The notes under the pieces were generated by a model. The model made no database searches. It had not been told where the DNA came from and worked only from the letters and a program-made list of their open reading frames with translations. Shown one piece after another: positions 17,881-30,467 of a DNA stretch of 53,335 nt. Source of the stretch: Streptomyces sp. PH10-H1 (GTDB taxonomy: Bacteria > Actinomycetota > Actinomycetes > Streptomycetales > Streptomycetaceae). Made by a program: the position numbers and the translations under genes. How positions within the stretch are numbered: position 1 is the first letter of the stretch; each line of letters begins with the position of its first letter. The stretch covers positions 1-53,335 of the forward strand of contig NZ_JASISZ010000008.1 in assembly GCF_030063355.1 (NCBI RefSeq), written 5' to 3'.

Positions 17881-20121
17881 TCAGGAAGTAGGCGTCCGCT
17901 CCCGCTCGGCTGCCCGCGGCCCCGGCACCCACGCGGGAGCGGGAGCGGCGGCGGGAACTGGAACAGGGGCGGGAGTGGCCGGCGGTTCGATGCTGATTCT
18001 CGGGAGCCGGCGGTCCAGCCATTCTGGCAGCCACCAGTTGGCGCCGCCGAGCAGATGCATCAGCGCCGGGACCAGGAGGGTGCGCAGGATGAACGCGTCC
18101 AGGGCGACGGCCGCCGCGAGGCCGATGCCGAACATGGCGATGACGCGGTCGCCGCTGAGCACGAAGGCCAGGAAGACGGCGATCATGATGACCGCGGCCG
18201 AGTTGATCACCCGGCTGGTCTCGGCGAGCCCGACCCGTACCGCGCGCCGGTTGTCGCCGGTTTCCAGCCATTCCTCGTACATCCGGCTCACGAGGAAGAC
18301 CTGGTAGTCCATCGACAGTCCGAAGAGCACCGAGACCATGATCACCGGTAGGAACGGCTCGATCGGGCCGGCCGCTCCCAGGCCCAGCAGCTCGCTCCCC
18401 CAGCCCCACTGGAAGATCGCGACGACGATCCCGAAGGACGACGCGACGGCCGCCACGTTCATCGCCGCCGCTTTCAGCGGGATGCCGATGGACCGGAAGG
18501 CCAGGAGTAGCAGCAGGCAGCCGAGGCCGACGACCGCCCCGATGAACAGCGGCAGCTTGCCGACGATGACGGACGCGAAGTCGTCGTAGCTCGCGGTCGG
18601 CCCGCCCACGTACACCTGGAGCGAGGTGCCGTCCTCGGCCTTCGGCAGCACCTCGCCGCGCAGCCGGTTCACCAGGTCCGAGGTGGCCCGCGACTGCGGG
18701 GCCGTGTCGGGCACGACGGTGATCACGCCGGTGTCACCGCTGTGGCCGACGGTCGCGGAGGTCACGGAGGCGACGCCCGGGGTGTCGCGCAGGGTCTGCG
18801 GAAGCTTGTCGAGGGCGAGCCGGGCGTCGGCGCCCTGGATGCCGGCGACGAGGGTCAGCGGCCCGTTGGTGCCGGGGCCGAACCCGTCGGCGAGCAGCTC
18901 GTACGCCTGCCGGGTGGTGGCCGTGGCCGGATTGTTGCCCTGGTCGGAGGTGCCGAGGTGCAGCGAGAGGGTGGGCAGGGCGAGGACGAGCATGACGGCC
19001 GCCGCCAGGGTTCCCAGCAGCTTGGGGTGTCGCTCCACGAAGGCCGACCAGCGGGCGGCGAGTCCGGTGGGCACCTCGGGCTGCGGGCCGTGCTCGGCCA
19101 GCTGCCGACGCTCGCGGCGGCTCAGCGCCTTGAGCCCGATCATCGACAGCAGCGCGGGCAGCAGGGTGACCGATGCGGCCACCGTCATGACGACGGTGAG
19201 CGCCGCCGCGACGGCGACGCCGTTGAGGAAGCTGAGCCGCAGGATGAGCATGCCGAGCAGCGCCACACAGACCGTGCCGCCCGCGAAGACCACCGCGCGG
19301 CCGGTCGTGGTGACGGCCTGCTCGGCCGCCTCACGCACCGGCAGGCCGCGTTTGAGCCCTCTGCGGTGCCGGGTGACGATGAACAGCGCGTAGTCGATGC
19401 CCACGCCGAGGCCGATCAGCATGCCGAGCATCGGCGCGAAGTCGGCCACCGTCATCACATGGCCGAGCAGCACGATGCCCATGGAGGCGGTGCCGACGCC
19501 CATCAGCGCGGTCGCGATCGGCAGGAGCATCGCGGCGAAGGAGCCGAAGGCCAGCAGCAGCACGAGCGCGGCGACGCCGATGCCGATGAATTCGCTGAGG
19601 TGGGCGCTGCCGCCCTCGGTGAGCCCGACGGCGGTCCCGCCCAGCTCGACCCGCAGTCCGTCGCTCTCGGCGGCCTTCGCGGTGTCCACGACGGCCTGGG
19701 CCCGGCCTGCGCCGATCTCGTCGGCGGCGCGGTCGAAGGTGATCCCGGCGTAGGCGGTGTGACCGTCCTGGCTGATCCGCCCGGCCCCCTCGGAGCCGTA
19801 GGGGCTGGTGACGGAGGCGACGCCGGGCAGCTTGGCGATCTCGTCGAGGGTGGTGGTCATCCGCCGCTCGACGCCGTCGGCGCGGACGCTGCCGTTGCCG
19901 TCGGTGTGCCAGACGACCGTGTCCGAGTCGCCGGCCTGGTGCGGGAACGCCTGCTGGAGCAGGGCGGTCGCCCGGCCGGACTCGGTACCCGGTATCTCGT
20001 AGTTGTTCGAATACGCGGAGCCGGCGACGGCGGCTCCGGCGGTGAGGCCGGCGAGTGCGACGAGCCACAGGAGAACAACAGAGAGACGACGGCGGAGACA
20101 CCACCGGGCGAGTGCGGCCAT
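17881..20121 (-). CDS. MMPL/RND family transporter
   Basis: 746 aa, the usual size for actinobacterial MMPL proteins. Two repeated halves, each with one transmembrane helix, a large extracytoplasmic domain and five further helices. Seen: N-terminal WCLRRRLSVVLLWLVALAG; first-half core GIGVAALVLLLAFGS and GMLIGLGVGIDYALFIVTRHR; second-half VIMVSVLFGLSMDYQVFLVSR and AVALDAFILRTLLVPALMHLLG. The paired G(V/L)(G/S)xDY motifs carry the proton-relay Asp-Tyr pairs, so it should be an active proton-driven exporter of lipids or hydrophobic compounds; the substrate is unknown. The C-terminal tail is Pro/Ala-rich. The start is ATG 20121, with GGGAAGCAGGGA upstream. It sits 191 bp downstream of gatB, separated by a terminator. 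Confidence 0.9.
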   Translation of the reverse strand: MAALARWCLRRRLSVVLLWLVALAGLTAGAAVAGSAYSNNYEIPGTESGRATALLQQAFPHQAGDSDTVVWHTDGNGSVRADGVERRMTTTLDEIAKLPGVASVTSPYGSEGAGRISQDGHTAYAGITFDRAADEIGAGRAQAVVDTAKAAESDGLRVELGGTAVGLTEGGSAHLSEFIGIGVAALVLLLAFGSFAAMLLPIATALMGVGTASMGIVLLGHVMTVADFAPMLGMLIGLGVGIDYALFIVTRHRRGLKRGLPVREAAEQAVTTTGRAVVFAGGTVCVALLGMLILRLSFLNGVAVAAALTVVMTVAASVTLLPALLSMIGLKALSRRERRQLAEHGPQPEVPTGLAARWSAFVERHPKLLGTLAAAVMLVLALPTLSLHLGTSDQGNNPATATTRQAYELLADGFGPGTNGPLTLVAGIQGADARLALDKLPQTLRDTPGVASVTSATVGHSGDTGVITVVPDTAPQSRATSDLVNRLRGEVLPKAEDGTSLQVYVGGPTASYDDFASVIVGKLPLFIGAVVGLGCLLLLLAFRSIGIPLKAAAMNVAAVASSFGIVVAIFQWGWGSELLGLGAAGPIEPFLPVIMVSVLFGLSMDYQVFLVSRMYEEWLETGDNRRAVRVGLAETSRVINSAAVIMIAVFLAFVLSGDRVIAMFGIGLAAAVALDAFILRTLLVPALMHLLGGANWWLPEWLDRRLPRISIEPPATPAPVPVPAAAPAPAWVPGPRAAERERTPTS

Positions 20122-20253
20122 TCCCTGCTTCCCTGGGTATCTCGGGTGGATCTTTCAGGGAACAGCCCTCAAAGAACGGTTCAGGTGCGGCTGTCACTCT
20201 TGCAGCGAAAAAAGATCCTTTGGTGGTTTCGTGCGCTTACTCACAGGGAAAGA

Positions 20254-20276
20254 GCGGCCCCCGCCATGGGGACCGC
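20254..20276 (-). terminator. gatB terminator hairpin
   Basis: GCGGCCCCC (20254-20262) and GGGGACCGC (20268-20276) form a 9-bp stem with one C-A mismatch and a 5-nt loop, 37 bp past the gatB stop. A TTTTTT run lies about 36 bp further downstream, not adjacent to the stem. The 20122-20253 interval holds no gene and should carry the MMPL promoter. Confidence 0.55.
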
Positions 20277-20312
20277 CCTCTCACCGTGGGTGCGTGCCTG
20301 CGATCGTGCAGG

Positions 20313-21821
20313 TCAGCCCTGAACCCCGAGCTTCTCCAGGACCAGTTCCCTGACGCGCTTGGCGTCGGCCTGGCCTCGGGTCAGCTTCATGACCGCGCCG
20401 ATCAGGGCGCCGGCCGCCGCGAGGTTGCCGGCACGGATCTTGTCCGCGACGGCGGCGTTGGCCGCGATCGCCTCGTCCACGGCCGCGCCGAGCGCGCCCT
20501 CGTCCGAGACGACCTTGAGACCGCGCTTCTCGACGACCTCGTCCGGCTCGCCCGCACCATCGAGGACACCCTCGATGACCTGGCGGGCCAGCTTGTCGTT
20601 GAGCGAGCCCTCGGCGACCAGGGCCGCGACACGCGCGACCTGGGCCGGGGAGATGCCGAGATCGGCCAGTTCGGTACCGGTCTCGTTGGAGCGGCGGGCC
20701 AGCTCGCCCATCCACCACTTACGCGCCTGGTCGGCGGCGGCGCCCGCGTCGATCGTCGCGGTGATCAGGTCGATCGCGCCCGCGTTGAGCGCGGACTGCA
20801 TCTCGTGGTCGGAGATGCCCCACTCGGTCTTGAGCCGGTCGCGCCGCACCCGCGGCAGCTCGGGCAGACCGCCGCGGAGCTCCTCGACCCAGTCACGGGC
20901 CGGGGCGATCGGGACCAGGTCGGGCTCCGGGAAGTACCGGTAGTCCTCGGCGTTGTCCTTGATCCGGCCGGCGGTCGTGGAGCCGTCCTCCTCGTGGAAG
21001 TGCCGGGTCTCCTGGACGATCGTGCCGCCGGAGTTGAGCACCGCCGCGTGCCGCTGGATCTCGTAGCGCGCGGCCCGCTCGACCGAACGCAGCGAGTTGA
21101 CGTTCTTGGTCTCCGAGCGGGTGCCGAACTCCTTGCGGCCGATGGGGCGCAGCGACAGGTTCACGTCGCAGCGCATCTGGCCCTGCTCCATGCGCGCCTC
21201 GGAGACGTCCAGCGCCTTGATGAGCTCGCGGAGCTCGGCTACGTACGCCTTGGCGACCTCGGGTGCCCGCGAACCTGCTCCTTCGATCGGCTTGGTGACG
21301 ATCTCGATGAGCGGGATGCCGGCCCGGTTGTAGTCGAGCAGCGAGTGCGAGGCGCCGTGGATACGGCCCGTCGCGCCGCCGACATGGAGGGACTTTCCGG
21401 TGTCCTCCTCCATGTGGGCGCGCTCGATCTCGACCCGGAAGGTCTCGCCGTCCTCCAGCGCGACATCCAGATAGCCGTTGAAGGCGATCGGCTCGTCGTA
21501 CTGCGAGGTCTGGAAGTTCTTCGGCATGTCCGGGTAGAAGTAGTTCTTCCGCGCGAAGCGGCACCAGGTCGCGATCTCGCAGTTCAGCGCGAGACCGATC
21601 TTGATGGCCGACTCGACGCCGATCTCGTTGAGCACCGGCAGCGCGCCGGGCAGGCCCAGACAAGTCGGGCAGGTCTGGGAGTTGGGCTCGGCGCCGAGGG
21701 TGGTCGAGCAGCCGCAGAACATCTTCGTCCTCGTGCCGAGCTCGACGTGGACCTCAAGGCCCATCACCGGGTCGTACACCGACAGAGCGTCCTCGTAGGA
21801 CTCCAGGTCCATGACGGTCAC
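20313..21821 (-). CDS. gatB: Asp-tRNA(Asn)/Glu-tRNA(Gln) amidotransferase subunit B
   Basis: 502 aa. The kinase/tRNA-binding subunit of GatCAB: it phosphorylates misacylated Glu-tRNA(Gln) (or Asp-tRNA(Asn)), which is then amidated with ammonia from GatA. Seen: N-terminal [15 protein letters not shown], the zinc-type cysteines in FCGCS...[10 protein letters not shown], and [12 protein letters not shown] helical and YqeY-like tail ends in [22 protein letters not shown] at 21821 is used (AGAGGAAC just upstream); an in-frame ATG three codons later is possible. It is last in gatC-gatA-ORF79-gatB, 14 bp after the 79-aa ORF, and is followed by a terminator. Confidence 0.97.
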   Translation of the reverse strand: MTVMDLESYEDALSVYDPVMGLEVHVELGTRTKMFCGCSTTLGAEPNSQTCPTCLGLPGALPVLNEIGVESAIKIGLALNCEIATWCRFARKNYFYPDMPKNFQTSQYDEPIAFNGYLDVALEDGETFRVEIERAHMEEDTGKSLHVGGATGRIHGASHSLLDYNRAGIPLIEIVTKPIEGAGSRAPEVAKAYVAELRELIKALDVSEARMEQGQMRCDVNLSLRPIGRKEFGTRSETKNVNSLRSVERAARYEIQRHAAVLNSGGTIVQETRHFHEEDGSTTAGRIKDNAEDYRYFPEPDLVPIAPARDWVEELRGGLPELPRVRRDRLKTEWGISDHEMQSALNAGAIDLITATIDAGAAADQARKWWMGELARRSNETGTELADLGISPAQVARVAALVAEGSLNDKLARQVIEGVLDGAGEPDEVVEKRGLKVVSDEGALGAAVDEAIAANAAVADKIRAGNLAAAGALIGAVMKLTRGQADAKRVRELVLEKLGVQG

Positions 21822-21835
21822 AGTTCCTCTACCTC

Positions 21836-22075
21836 TCAGTCCGCCAGGACGTCGTCGTCGCCGAGAACGCGCAGCTCGCGGACGAGCAGCGCCAGTCCGG
21901 TGGCGATGGCGGCGGCGCTGATCACGGCGTCGGCCAGCATCAGCCGGTCGCCCTCGCCCTTGGCGTTACGCGCCTGCTTGATGGTGCTCACGGCGCCGAA
22001 GAGCGTGGTGCCGATCGAGATGTACAGGCCGAGCCGGCTCTTCTTGAAGCCCTTGACCTTCTTCAGCGTGCTCAC
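21836..22075 (-). CDS. Small membrane protein, 79 aa, between gatA and gatB
   Basis: Seen: a basic N terminus ([15 protein letters not shown]) followed by hydrophobic [16 protein letters not shown] and [16 protein letters not shown], so probably one or two membrane segments, and an acidic tail (GDDDVLAD). Its GTG overlaps the gatA TGA by 4 bp (GTGA), indicating translational coupling. From memory, Streptomyces genomes keep a small ORF at this place between gatA and gatB. Function unknown. It is odd as the only membrane protein embedded in a soluble aminoacyl-tRNA amidotransferase operon. Confidence 0.8.
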   Translation of the reverse strand: MSTLKKVKGFKKSRLGLYISIGTTLFGAVSTIKQARNAKGEGDRLMLADAVISAAAIATGLALLVRELRVLGDDDVLAD

Positions 22076-23565
22076 AGCGCGGGTGCCTCCTCAAGCAGCG
22101 GGTGGCCCCATCGTCCGGTGAGCGCGGCCTCGACCGCCGCACCGACCCGGTAGAGCCGGTCGTCGGCCATGGCCGGGGCGATGATCTGCAGCCCGACCGG
22201 AAGCCCGTCCTCGGGGGCGAGGCCGCACGGGATGGACATCGCCGCGTTGCCCGCCAGGTTGGACGGGATGGTGCACAGGTCGGCGAGGTACATCGCCATG
22301 GGGTCGTCCACGCGCTCACCGATCGGGAACGCGGTGGTCGGGGTGGTCGGCGAGACCAGCACGTCCACCCGGCCGAAGGCGGTCTCGAAGTCCCGCGTGA
22401 TCAGGGTGCGGACCTTCTGCGCCGAGCCGTAGTACGCGTCGTAGTAGCCGGAGCTGAGCGCGTACGTGCCCAGGATGATGCGGCGCTTGACCTCGTCGCC
22501 GAAGCCGGCCTCGCGGGTCAGCGCGGTGACCTCCTCGGCGGACTTCGTGCCGTCGTCGCCGACCCGCAGGCCGTAGCGCATGGCGTCGAAGCGGGCCAGG
22601 TTGGACGAGGCCTCGGACGGCGCGATCAGGTAGTAGGCGGGCAGCGCCAGCGTGAACGAGGGGCAGGAGATCTCCACGATCTCGGCGCCCAGCTCGCGCA
22701 GCAGCTCCACGGACTCGTTGAAGCGCTGCATGACGCCGGCCTGGTAGCCCTCGCCGCCGAACTCCTTGACGACGCCGATCCGCATGCCCTTGACGTTGCC
22801 GTTGCGGGCCGCCTCGACGACGGCCGGGACCGGTGCGTCGATGGACGTCGAGTCGAGCGGGTCGTGGCCGGCGATCGCCTCGTGCAGCAGCGCCGCGTCC
22901 AGCACCGTACGGGCGCAGGGCCCGCCCTGGTCGAGGGAGGAGGAGAAGGCGACCATGCCGTAGCGGGAGACGCCGCCGTAGGTCGGCTTGACGCCGACCG
23001 TGCCGGTGACGGCCGCGGGCTGGCGGATCGAGCCGCCGGTGTCGGTGCCGATCGCGAGCGGCGCCTGGTAGCTGGCGAGCGCCGCGGACGAGCCGCCGCC
23101 GGAGCCGCCGGGGATCCGGGTGAGGTCCCACGGGTTGCCGGTCGGACCGTAGGCGCTGTTCTCGGTCGAGGACCCCATGGCGAATTCGTCCATGTTGGTC
23201 TTGCCGAGGATGACGATGCCCGCGTCCTTGAGGCGCTTGGTCACCGTCGCGTCGTACGGCGGGATCCAGCCCTCGAGGATCTTCGATCCGACGGTGGTCG
23301 GGATCCCCTTGGTGGCGAAGATGTCCTTCAACGCGAGCGGGACGCCGGCCAGCGGGCCGAGCTTCTCGCCCTTGGCACGCCGGTCGTCGACGGCGCGGGC
23401 GGCACTCAGCGCGCCCTCGGTGTCGACGTGCAGGAAGGCGTGCACCTTCTCGTCGATCGCGCCGATGCGGTCCAGGTGGGCCTGGGCGACATCGACGGCG
23501 GAGGTCTCGCCGGAGGCGACGGCGGCCGCGGTCTCGGCCGCGGTGAGCCTGGTCAGGTCGGTCAT
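22072..23565 (-). CDS. gatA: Asp-tRNA(Asn)/Glu-tRNA(Gln) amidotransferase subunit A
   Basis: 497 aa. The amidase subunit that releases ammonia from glutamine for transamidation. Seen: the amidase signature [17 protein letters not shown] followed by [13 protein letters not shown], giving the Ser-cisSer-Lys triad with the Lys in PLALKDIF. The ATG is at 23565, 5 bp after the gatC stop, with a GGAGGACTAATCACC context providing the ribosome-binding site. It overlaps the next ORF by 4 bp. Confidence 0.97.
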   Translation of the reverse strand: MTDLTRLTAAETAAAVASGETSAVDVAQAHLDRIGAIDEKVHAFLHVDTEGALSAARAVDDRRAKGEKLGPLAGVPLALKDIFATKGIPTTVGSKILEGWIPPYDATVTKRLKDAGIVILGKTNMDEFAMGSSTENSAYGPTGNPWDLTRIPGGSGGGSSAALASYQAPLAIGTDTGGSIRQPAAVTGTVGVKPTYGGVSRYGMVAFSSSLDQGGPCARTVLDAALLHEAIAGHDPLDSTSIDAPVPAVVEAARNGNVKGMRIGVVKEFGGEGYQAGVMQRFNESVELLRELGAEIVEISCPSFTLALPAYYLIAPSEASSNLARFDAMRYGLRVGDDGTKSAEEVTALTREAGFGDEVKRRIILGTYALSSGYYDAYYGSAQKVRTLITRDFETAFGRVDVLVSPTTPTTAFPIGERVDDPMAMYLADLCTIPSNLAGNAAMSIPCGLAPEDGLPVGLQIIAPAMADDRLYRVGAAVEAALTGRWGHPLLEEAPAL

Positions 23566-23570
23566 GGTGA

Positions 23571-23867
23571 TTAGTCCTCCCCCAGGATCTGCGGCACCTT
23601 GAAGCGCCCCTGCTCCTGCGCCGGGGCGCCGGAGAGCGCCTCGGCCGCGGTCAGCGACGGCCGGACCACGTCCGGGCGCATGACATTGGTCAGCGGCAGC
23701 GCGTGGGAGGTCGGGGGTACGTCCTCGCCGGCCACCTCGGATACGCGGGCGACCGCGCCGATGATCACGTCGAGCTGCTCGGCGAAGTGGTCGAGCTCTT
23801 CGTCCTTCAGCTCAAGACGCGACAGCCGGCCGAGGTGGGCGACCTCCTCGCGTGTGATGCCAGGCAT
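23571..23867 (-). CDS. gatC: Asp-tRNA(Asn)/Glu-tRNA(Gln) amidotransferase subunit C
   Basis: 98 aa, normal length. A small subunit that clamps GatA to GatB. Seen: [20 protein letters not shown] at the N terminus, [16 protein letters not shown] in the middle, and the conserved ending [23 protein letters not shown] at 23867 is chosen over the longer frame (to 23975) because of AGAGGATC upstream and the family N terminus. First gene of the gat operon. Confidence 0.95.
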   Translation of the reverse strand: MPGITREEVAHLGRLSRLELKDEELDHFAEQLDVIIGAVARVSEVAGEDVPPTSHALPLTNVMRPDVVRPSLTAAEALSGAPAQEQGRFKVPQILGED

Positions 23868-23943
23868 GCAGCGATCCTCTGGGGGTGAGTTCGATGGTTT
23901 CGCGCCCAATCCTATGGGGGCGAGCCCCTGGCGACGAAACGGT

Positions 23944-23989
23944 TTGGGCCACGGGCCCTCAGCTGCTTGGGCCACGGGCCCTCGGCTGC
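23944..23989. repeat. Tandem 23-bp repeat containing a GGGCC-ACG-GGCCC dyad
   Basis: Two back-to-back 23-bp copies (23944-23966 and 23967-23989) differ at one base. Each carries the palindrome GGGCCACGGGCCC. They lie between the RmdB-like gene 3' end (24008) and the gatC start, so they could act as a double-hairpin terminator or as an operator for the gat operon. The rest of 23868-24007 shows no gene. Confidence 0.7.
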
Positions 23990-24007
23990 CGGTGGCGGGG
24001 CCCGGAG

Positions 24008-26146
24008 CTACGGTACGGCCTGCCCGGACGGCTGGTCCGCGTCCGCCACCGGGGCGTGCTCCGGCTCCGGCTCGCGCTCCAGCGCGTTGGGGCGCCGCCA
24101 GCCGTGTTCACCGCGGGCGCGCAGCCAGGCGGTCGCCTCGTCGGGCGGCATCGCGGCGGCGACCAGCCAGCCCTGTACGGCGTCGCAGCCCAGGTCCCGC
24201 AGCCGCTCCCAGGTCTCGTCGTCCTCGACGCCCTCGGCGACCACCAGCAGGCCGAGGGAGTGCGCCAGGTCCACGGTGCAGCGGACGATCTCCGCGTCCT
24301 CGTTGTCGAGGACCAGCCGGGCCACGAACGAGCGGTCGATCTTCAACTCGCTGACCGGCAGTTTGCGCAGGTGGACCAGGGAGGAGTAGCCGGTGCCGAA
24401 GTCATCGAGCGACATCTTCACACCGTGCCCGGTCAGTCCCGCCATGGTGTCGGCGGCCCGCTGCGGGTCCTCCAGCAGCACGTGTTCGGTTATCTCCAGT
24501 TGGAGCGAGCCCGGCGGGACGCCGTGCCGGGCGAGACGGGCGGCGACGGCTCCCGCGAAGCCGGGACTGTGCACGTCACGCGGCGACACGTTCACCGCGA
24601 CCGGCACGTCCAGGCCCATCTTCCGCCAGCGGGCGACCTGGCCCAGCGCCGTCTCCAGGACGTACTCCGTCAGCTGGGGCATCAGGCCCGAGGTCTCCGC
24701 CATGGCGATGAACTCCTCGGGATTGACCCGGCCGCGCTGCGGGTGCTCCCAGCGCACCAGCGCCTCCAGGCCGGCGATCTTCCCGTCGAAGCAGACCTTC
24801 GGCTGATAGTGGAGTTCGACGTCACCGGCGTCCAGCGCGCGGCGCAGATCACCCAACAGGCCCAGCCGGTCCGGGGTGTTGCCGTCCCGGGTGGCCTCGT
24901 AGACCTCGACGCCGCTGCGGTCGCGCTTGGCCTGGTACATCGCCACATCGGCGCGGCGCAGCAGCCCTTCGGCGTCCACCGCGTGGTCCGGGAAGACGGC
25001 GACTCCGGCGCTGGCCTCCAGCACGAGGGTCAGTCCGTCCAGGCTCAGCGGTGAGCCGAGGGCGGCCACCAGGGCGCGGGCGATGCGCTGGGCGCGGGTC
25101 GGGGAATCGCAGCAGGGCAGCAGGACGGCGAACTCGTCGCCGCCCAGCCGGGCCGCCTCGGCGCCACGCGGCAGCGCGAGCCGCAGCCGGTCGGCGACCT
25201 GCAGCAGCAGCCGGTCACCGGCAAGATGGCCGAGGGTGTCATTGACGGAACGGAACTTGTCCAGGTCGATCAGGATCAGCGCCGTACGTTCGCCCTTGCG
25301 TTCGGCGTCGTCCAGCGCGGTCCAGGCCCGTTCCAGCAGCCACTGCCGGTTGGGAAGGCCGGTCAGCGGGTCGCGCAACTGCTCCTCGGCGCGGGCGTGC
25401 GCGATCCACAGCGTGGAGTCCAGGGCGACGAGCGGGACGGCGAACAGCGGAAGCAGCACCGGCATGTCACAGCCGACGACCAGTATCAGCGGGGACAGTC
25501 CGAGTAGCGCGACGCCCACCATGCCCTGGCGCATCAGCGCGGTACGGGCCACGGTCGGCAGACCGCCGCCGCGCGGCGCAACCGCGTACCAGAGCAGTGC
25601 GCGAGTGGCGGTCAGATAGGCCAGAGCGGTGACGACGATCGCCGGACCGGCCGCCAGGCCCCACTCCTCGGGGTGCCAGGGCTGTGCCACGGAAGGGTGG
25701 ATGCCGAAGCAGGCAAGGGTCAGCGAGGCGGTGCCGACGCCGAGTATGTCCACCGCGCCGTGCAGCAGCGCCTGGCGCCAGCGGTGCCTGCGGGCGGCGC
25801 CGACCAGGACCACGACGGCCAGGCTGACCAGTACCGAGGGCACCCAGCCGTAGAGCAGCAGCATCGCCAGGGTGAGGGCCGCGCCGGAGCCGGTGCCGCC
25901 CCACCAGCGGTCCCGGCCCATCGCCACCAGATGGCCGACGATGATGCCGGTGAGGACGGCGAACGCCCAGCCGACCGTGCCGCCGGGGAAGAGCGCACGC
26001 CCCTCATGAACGGTGCTCAGGACACCGGCTGCCAGCGCGAGCGCCGCGACAGCCACCACGGCTATGCGTAATACCGCCGGAGGTAGTACCGGCGCGGCCG
26101 GCCAACGCAGCCGCTGCGCCGGTCCGGCGCCCTCCGTCGGTTCCAT
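24008..26146 (-). CDS. rmdB: Membrane GGDEF-EAL c-di-GMP phosphodiesterase, RmdB-like
   Basis: 712 aa. Residues 20-200 hold about five to six hydrophobic segments, then GGDEF (motif 335-339) and EAL (461-463). No RxxD inhibitory site precedes GGDEF (RGAE is there). All EAL metal and catalytic positions are present: EAL, the Asn of [21 protein letters not shown], the Lys of LKIDRSF, AEGVE and the Gln of VQGW. Its place between gatC and ligA matches Streptomyces RmdB, a c-di-GMP phosphodiesterase controlling development. ATG at 26146 (MEPTEGAG, with GAGAGGGACAGGA upstream) is preferred over the frame start at 26323. Codon 26 is TTA (26069-26071), so translation may need the bldA tRNA. Confidence 0.88.
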   Translation of the reverse strand: MEPTEGAGPAQRLRWPAAPVLPPAVLRIAVVAVAALALAAGVLSTVHEGRALFPGGTVGWAFAVLTGIIVGHLVAMGRDRWWGGTGSGAALTLAMLLLYGWVPSVLVSLAVVVLVGAARRHRWRQALLHGAVDILGVGTASLTLACFGIHPSVAQPWHPEEWGLAAGPAIVVTALAYLTATRALLWYAVAPRGGGLPTVARTALMRQGMVGVALLGLSPLILVVGCDMPVLLPLFAVPLVALDSTLWIAHARAEEQLRDPLTGLPNRQWLLERAWTALDDAERKGERTALILIDLDKFRSVNDTLGHLAGDRLLLQVADRLRLALPRGAEAARLGGDEFAVLLPCCDSPTRAQRIARALVAALGSPLSLDGLTLVLEASAGVAVFPDHAVDAEGLLRRADVAMYQAKRDRSGVEVYEATRDGNTPDRLGLLGDLRRALDAGDVELHYQPKVCFDGKIAGLEALVRWEHPQRGRVNPEEFIAMAETSGLMPQLTEYVLETALGQVARWRKMGLDVPVAVNVSPRDVHSPGFAGAVAARLARHGVPPGSLQLEITEHVLLEDPQRAADTMAGLTGHGVKMSLDDFGTGYSSLVHLRKLPVSELKIDRSFVARLVLDNEDAEIVRCTVDLAHSLGLLVVAEGVEDDETWERLRDLGCDAVQGWLVAAAMPPDEATAWLRARGEHGWRRPNALEREPEPEHAPVADADQPSGQAVP

Positions 26147-26367
26147 TCCTGTCCCTCTCACAGCCTGGTGCGACACCTGCGTCCACCGCGCCCGTGCCTG
26201 CGGCGGAAACCCGCAAAAGCTGCTGGAGGGTTCATGCCCCTCCGGCGCGCTTCTCAACAGTAGGCCGCGAAAGGCTGCCCCGGGCACCGATCGACCGTGG
26301 TTGCCCGAATGGGATCCGCGCATCCGGAACGTTTCCCTTGTAGGCCGAACGGGTGATGGGGGCCCGG

Positions 26368-29555
<3,188 letters not shown>

Positions 29556-29654
29556 CCACGAAGCGTACGAGACCAGCAGGCCCCGAACGCCCACGGCGCA
29601 GGGCCCGCACCCCTACGTGACCAGCACATCCGCTGGATCGAACGGGAGGGGGAC

Positions 29655-29747
29655 GGGCCCGCAGGGGTGGGGGTCCGAAATGCTGCCGTGTATTTGTGGG
29701 CCGCCAGGCACGTAAATATACGATTTCGGACCCACCCCTGCGGGCCC
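29655..29747 (-). repeat. Long inverted repeat / extended hairpin between the SDR and MetE-like genes
   Basis: The 27-nt arm at 29655-29681 pairs with the 25-nt arm at 29723-29747 over 25 bp, with only a 2-nt G bulge. Inside, CGTGTATTT (29687-29695) can pair with AAATATACG (29714-29722) after a 5-nt asymmetric loop, giving a roughly 93-nt near-continuous hairpin. It is transcribed from the minus strand about 30 nt after the SDR stop. The inner part is AT-rich, unlike its surroundings. It may be a terminator or mRNA stabiliser, or a mobile palindromic element. Confidence 0.8.
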
Positions 29748-29777
29748 GGCCCCCGGCCCCCGCCGGTCAGTGACGGC

Positions 29778-30467
29778 TCAGCGGCCGGGGCGGATCGTCA
29801 GGTCGTTGATCTCGGCGTCGCGGGGGAGGTCGAGTGCGGTGAGGATCGCGGTGGCGACCGACTCCGGGTCGATCCAGCGCGAGGCGTCGTACTCCGCGCC
29901 CTCCTGGTGGTGCACCTTCTCCTGCATCGGGGTCGCGGTACGCCCGGGGTAGACGCTGGTCACCCGGACGCCGTTGCCGTGCTCCTCCTGGCGCAGCGCG
30001 TCGGCCACCGCCTTGAGGCCGTGCTTGCTGGCCGCGTACACCCCCCAGTTCGCGTGCGCGGCGAGCCCGGCGCCGGAGTTCACGAAGACCACCTGGCCGT
30101 GCGACATACGCAGCTGGGGCAGGACCAGACGGGTCAGCTCGGCGGGCGCGATCAGGTTCACGGCGAGGGTCTGCTGCCAGACCTTCGCGGTCAGCTCCCC
30201 GATCCCGCCGAGTTCCACGACCCCCGCGATGTGCAGCAGCGAATCGAGCCGGTCCGGCAGCGCCTGGTGCGCGAACGCCCACGAGAGCCTCGCCGGTTCC
30301 GCCAGATCGCCGACCAGGGTGCGGGCGCCGGTGAAGCGCGACGCGAGTTCCTTGGCGCGACCCGCGTCCCGGGCGAGGAGCAGCACCTCGTCACCGCGGT
30401 CCAGGAGCCGCTGGGCGACAGCGGCGCCGATGCCGGAACCGGCGCCGGTGATCAGATGCGTACTCAC
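29778..30467 (-). CDS. Short-chain dehydrogenase/reductase (SDR)
   Basis: 229 aa, classical SDR size. Seen: the NAD(P)-binding TGAGSGIG at residues 7-14, DLAEP, an NNAG-equivalent HIAGVVE, and the catalytic Ser in VFVNSGAG with YAASKHG (Tyr-x-x-x-Lys). The substrate is unknown. GTG at 30467 overlaps the LOG-like stop by 4 bp (GTGA), with a strong GGAGGAGAA site inside the upstream gene, so the two are coupled. Followed by the long hairpin at 29655-29747. Confidence 0.88.
   Translation of the reverse strand: MSTHLITGAGSGIGAAVAQRLLDRGDEVLLLARDAGRAKELASRFTGARTLVGDLAEPARLSWAFAHQALPDRLDSLLHIAGVVELGGIGELTAKVWQQTLAVNLIAPAELTRLVLPQLRMSHGQVVFVNSGAGLAAHANWGVYAASKHGLKAVADALRQEEHGNGVRVTSVYPGRTATPMQEKVHHQEGAEYDASRWIDPESVATAILTALDLPRDAEINDLTIRPGR

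Noticed and set aside
26147..26367. BldD box upstream of the RmdB-like gene
   Set aside because: GCGACACCTGCGTCC looked similar, but the spacing between the AC and GT half-sites is one base too long for the consensus.
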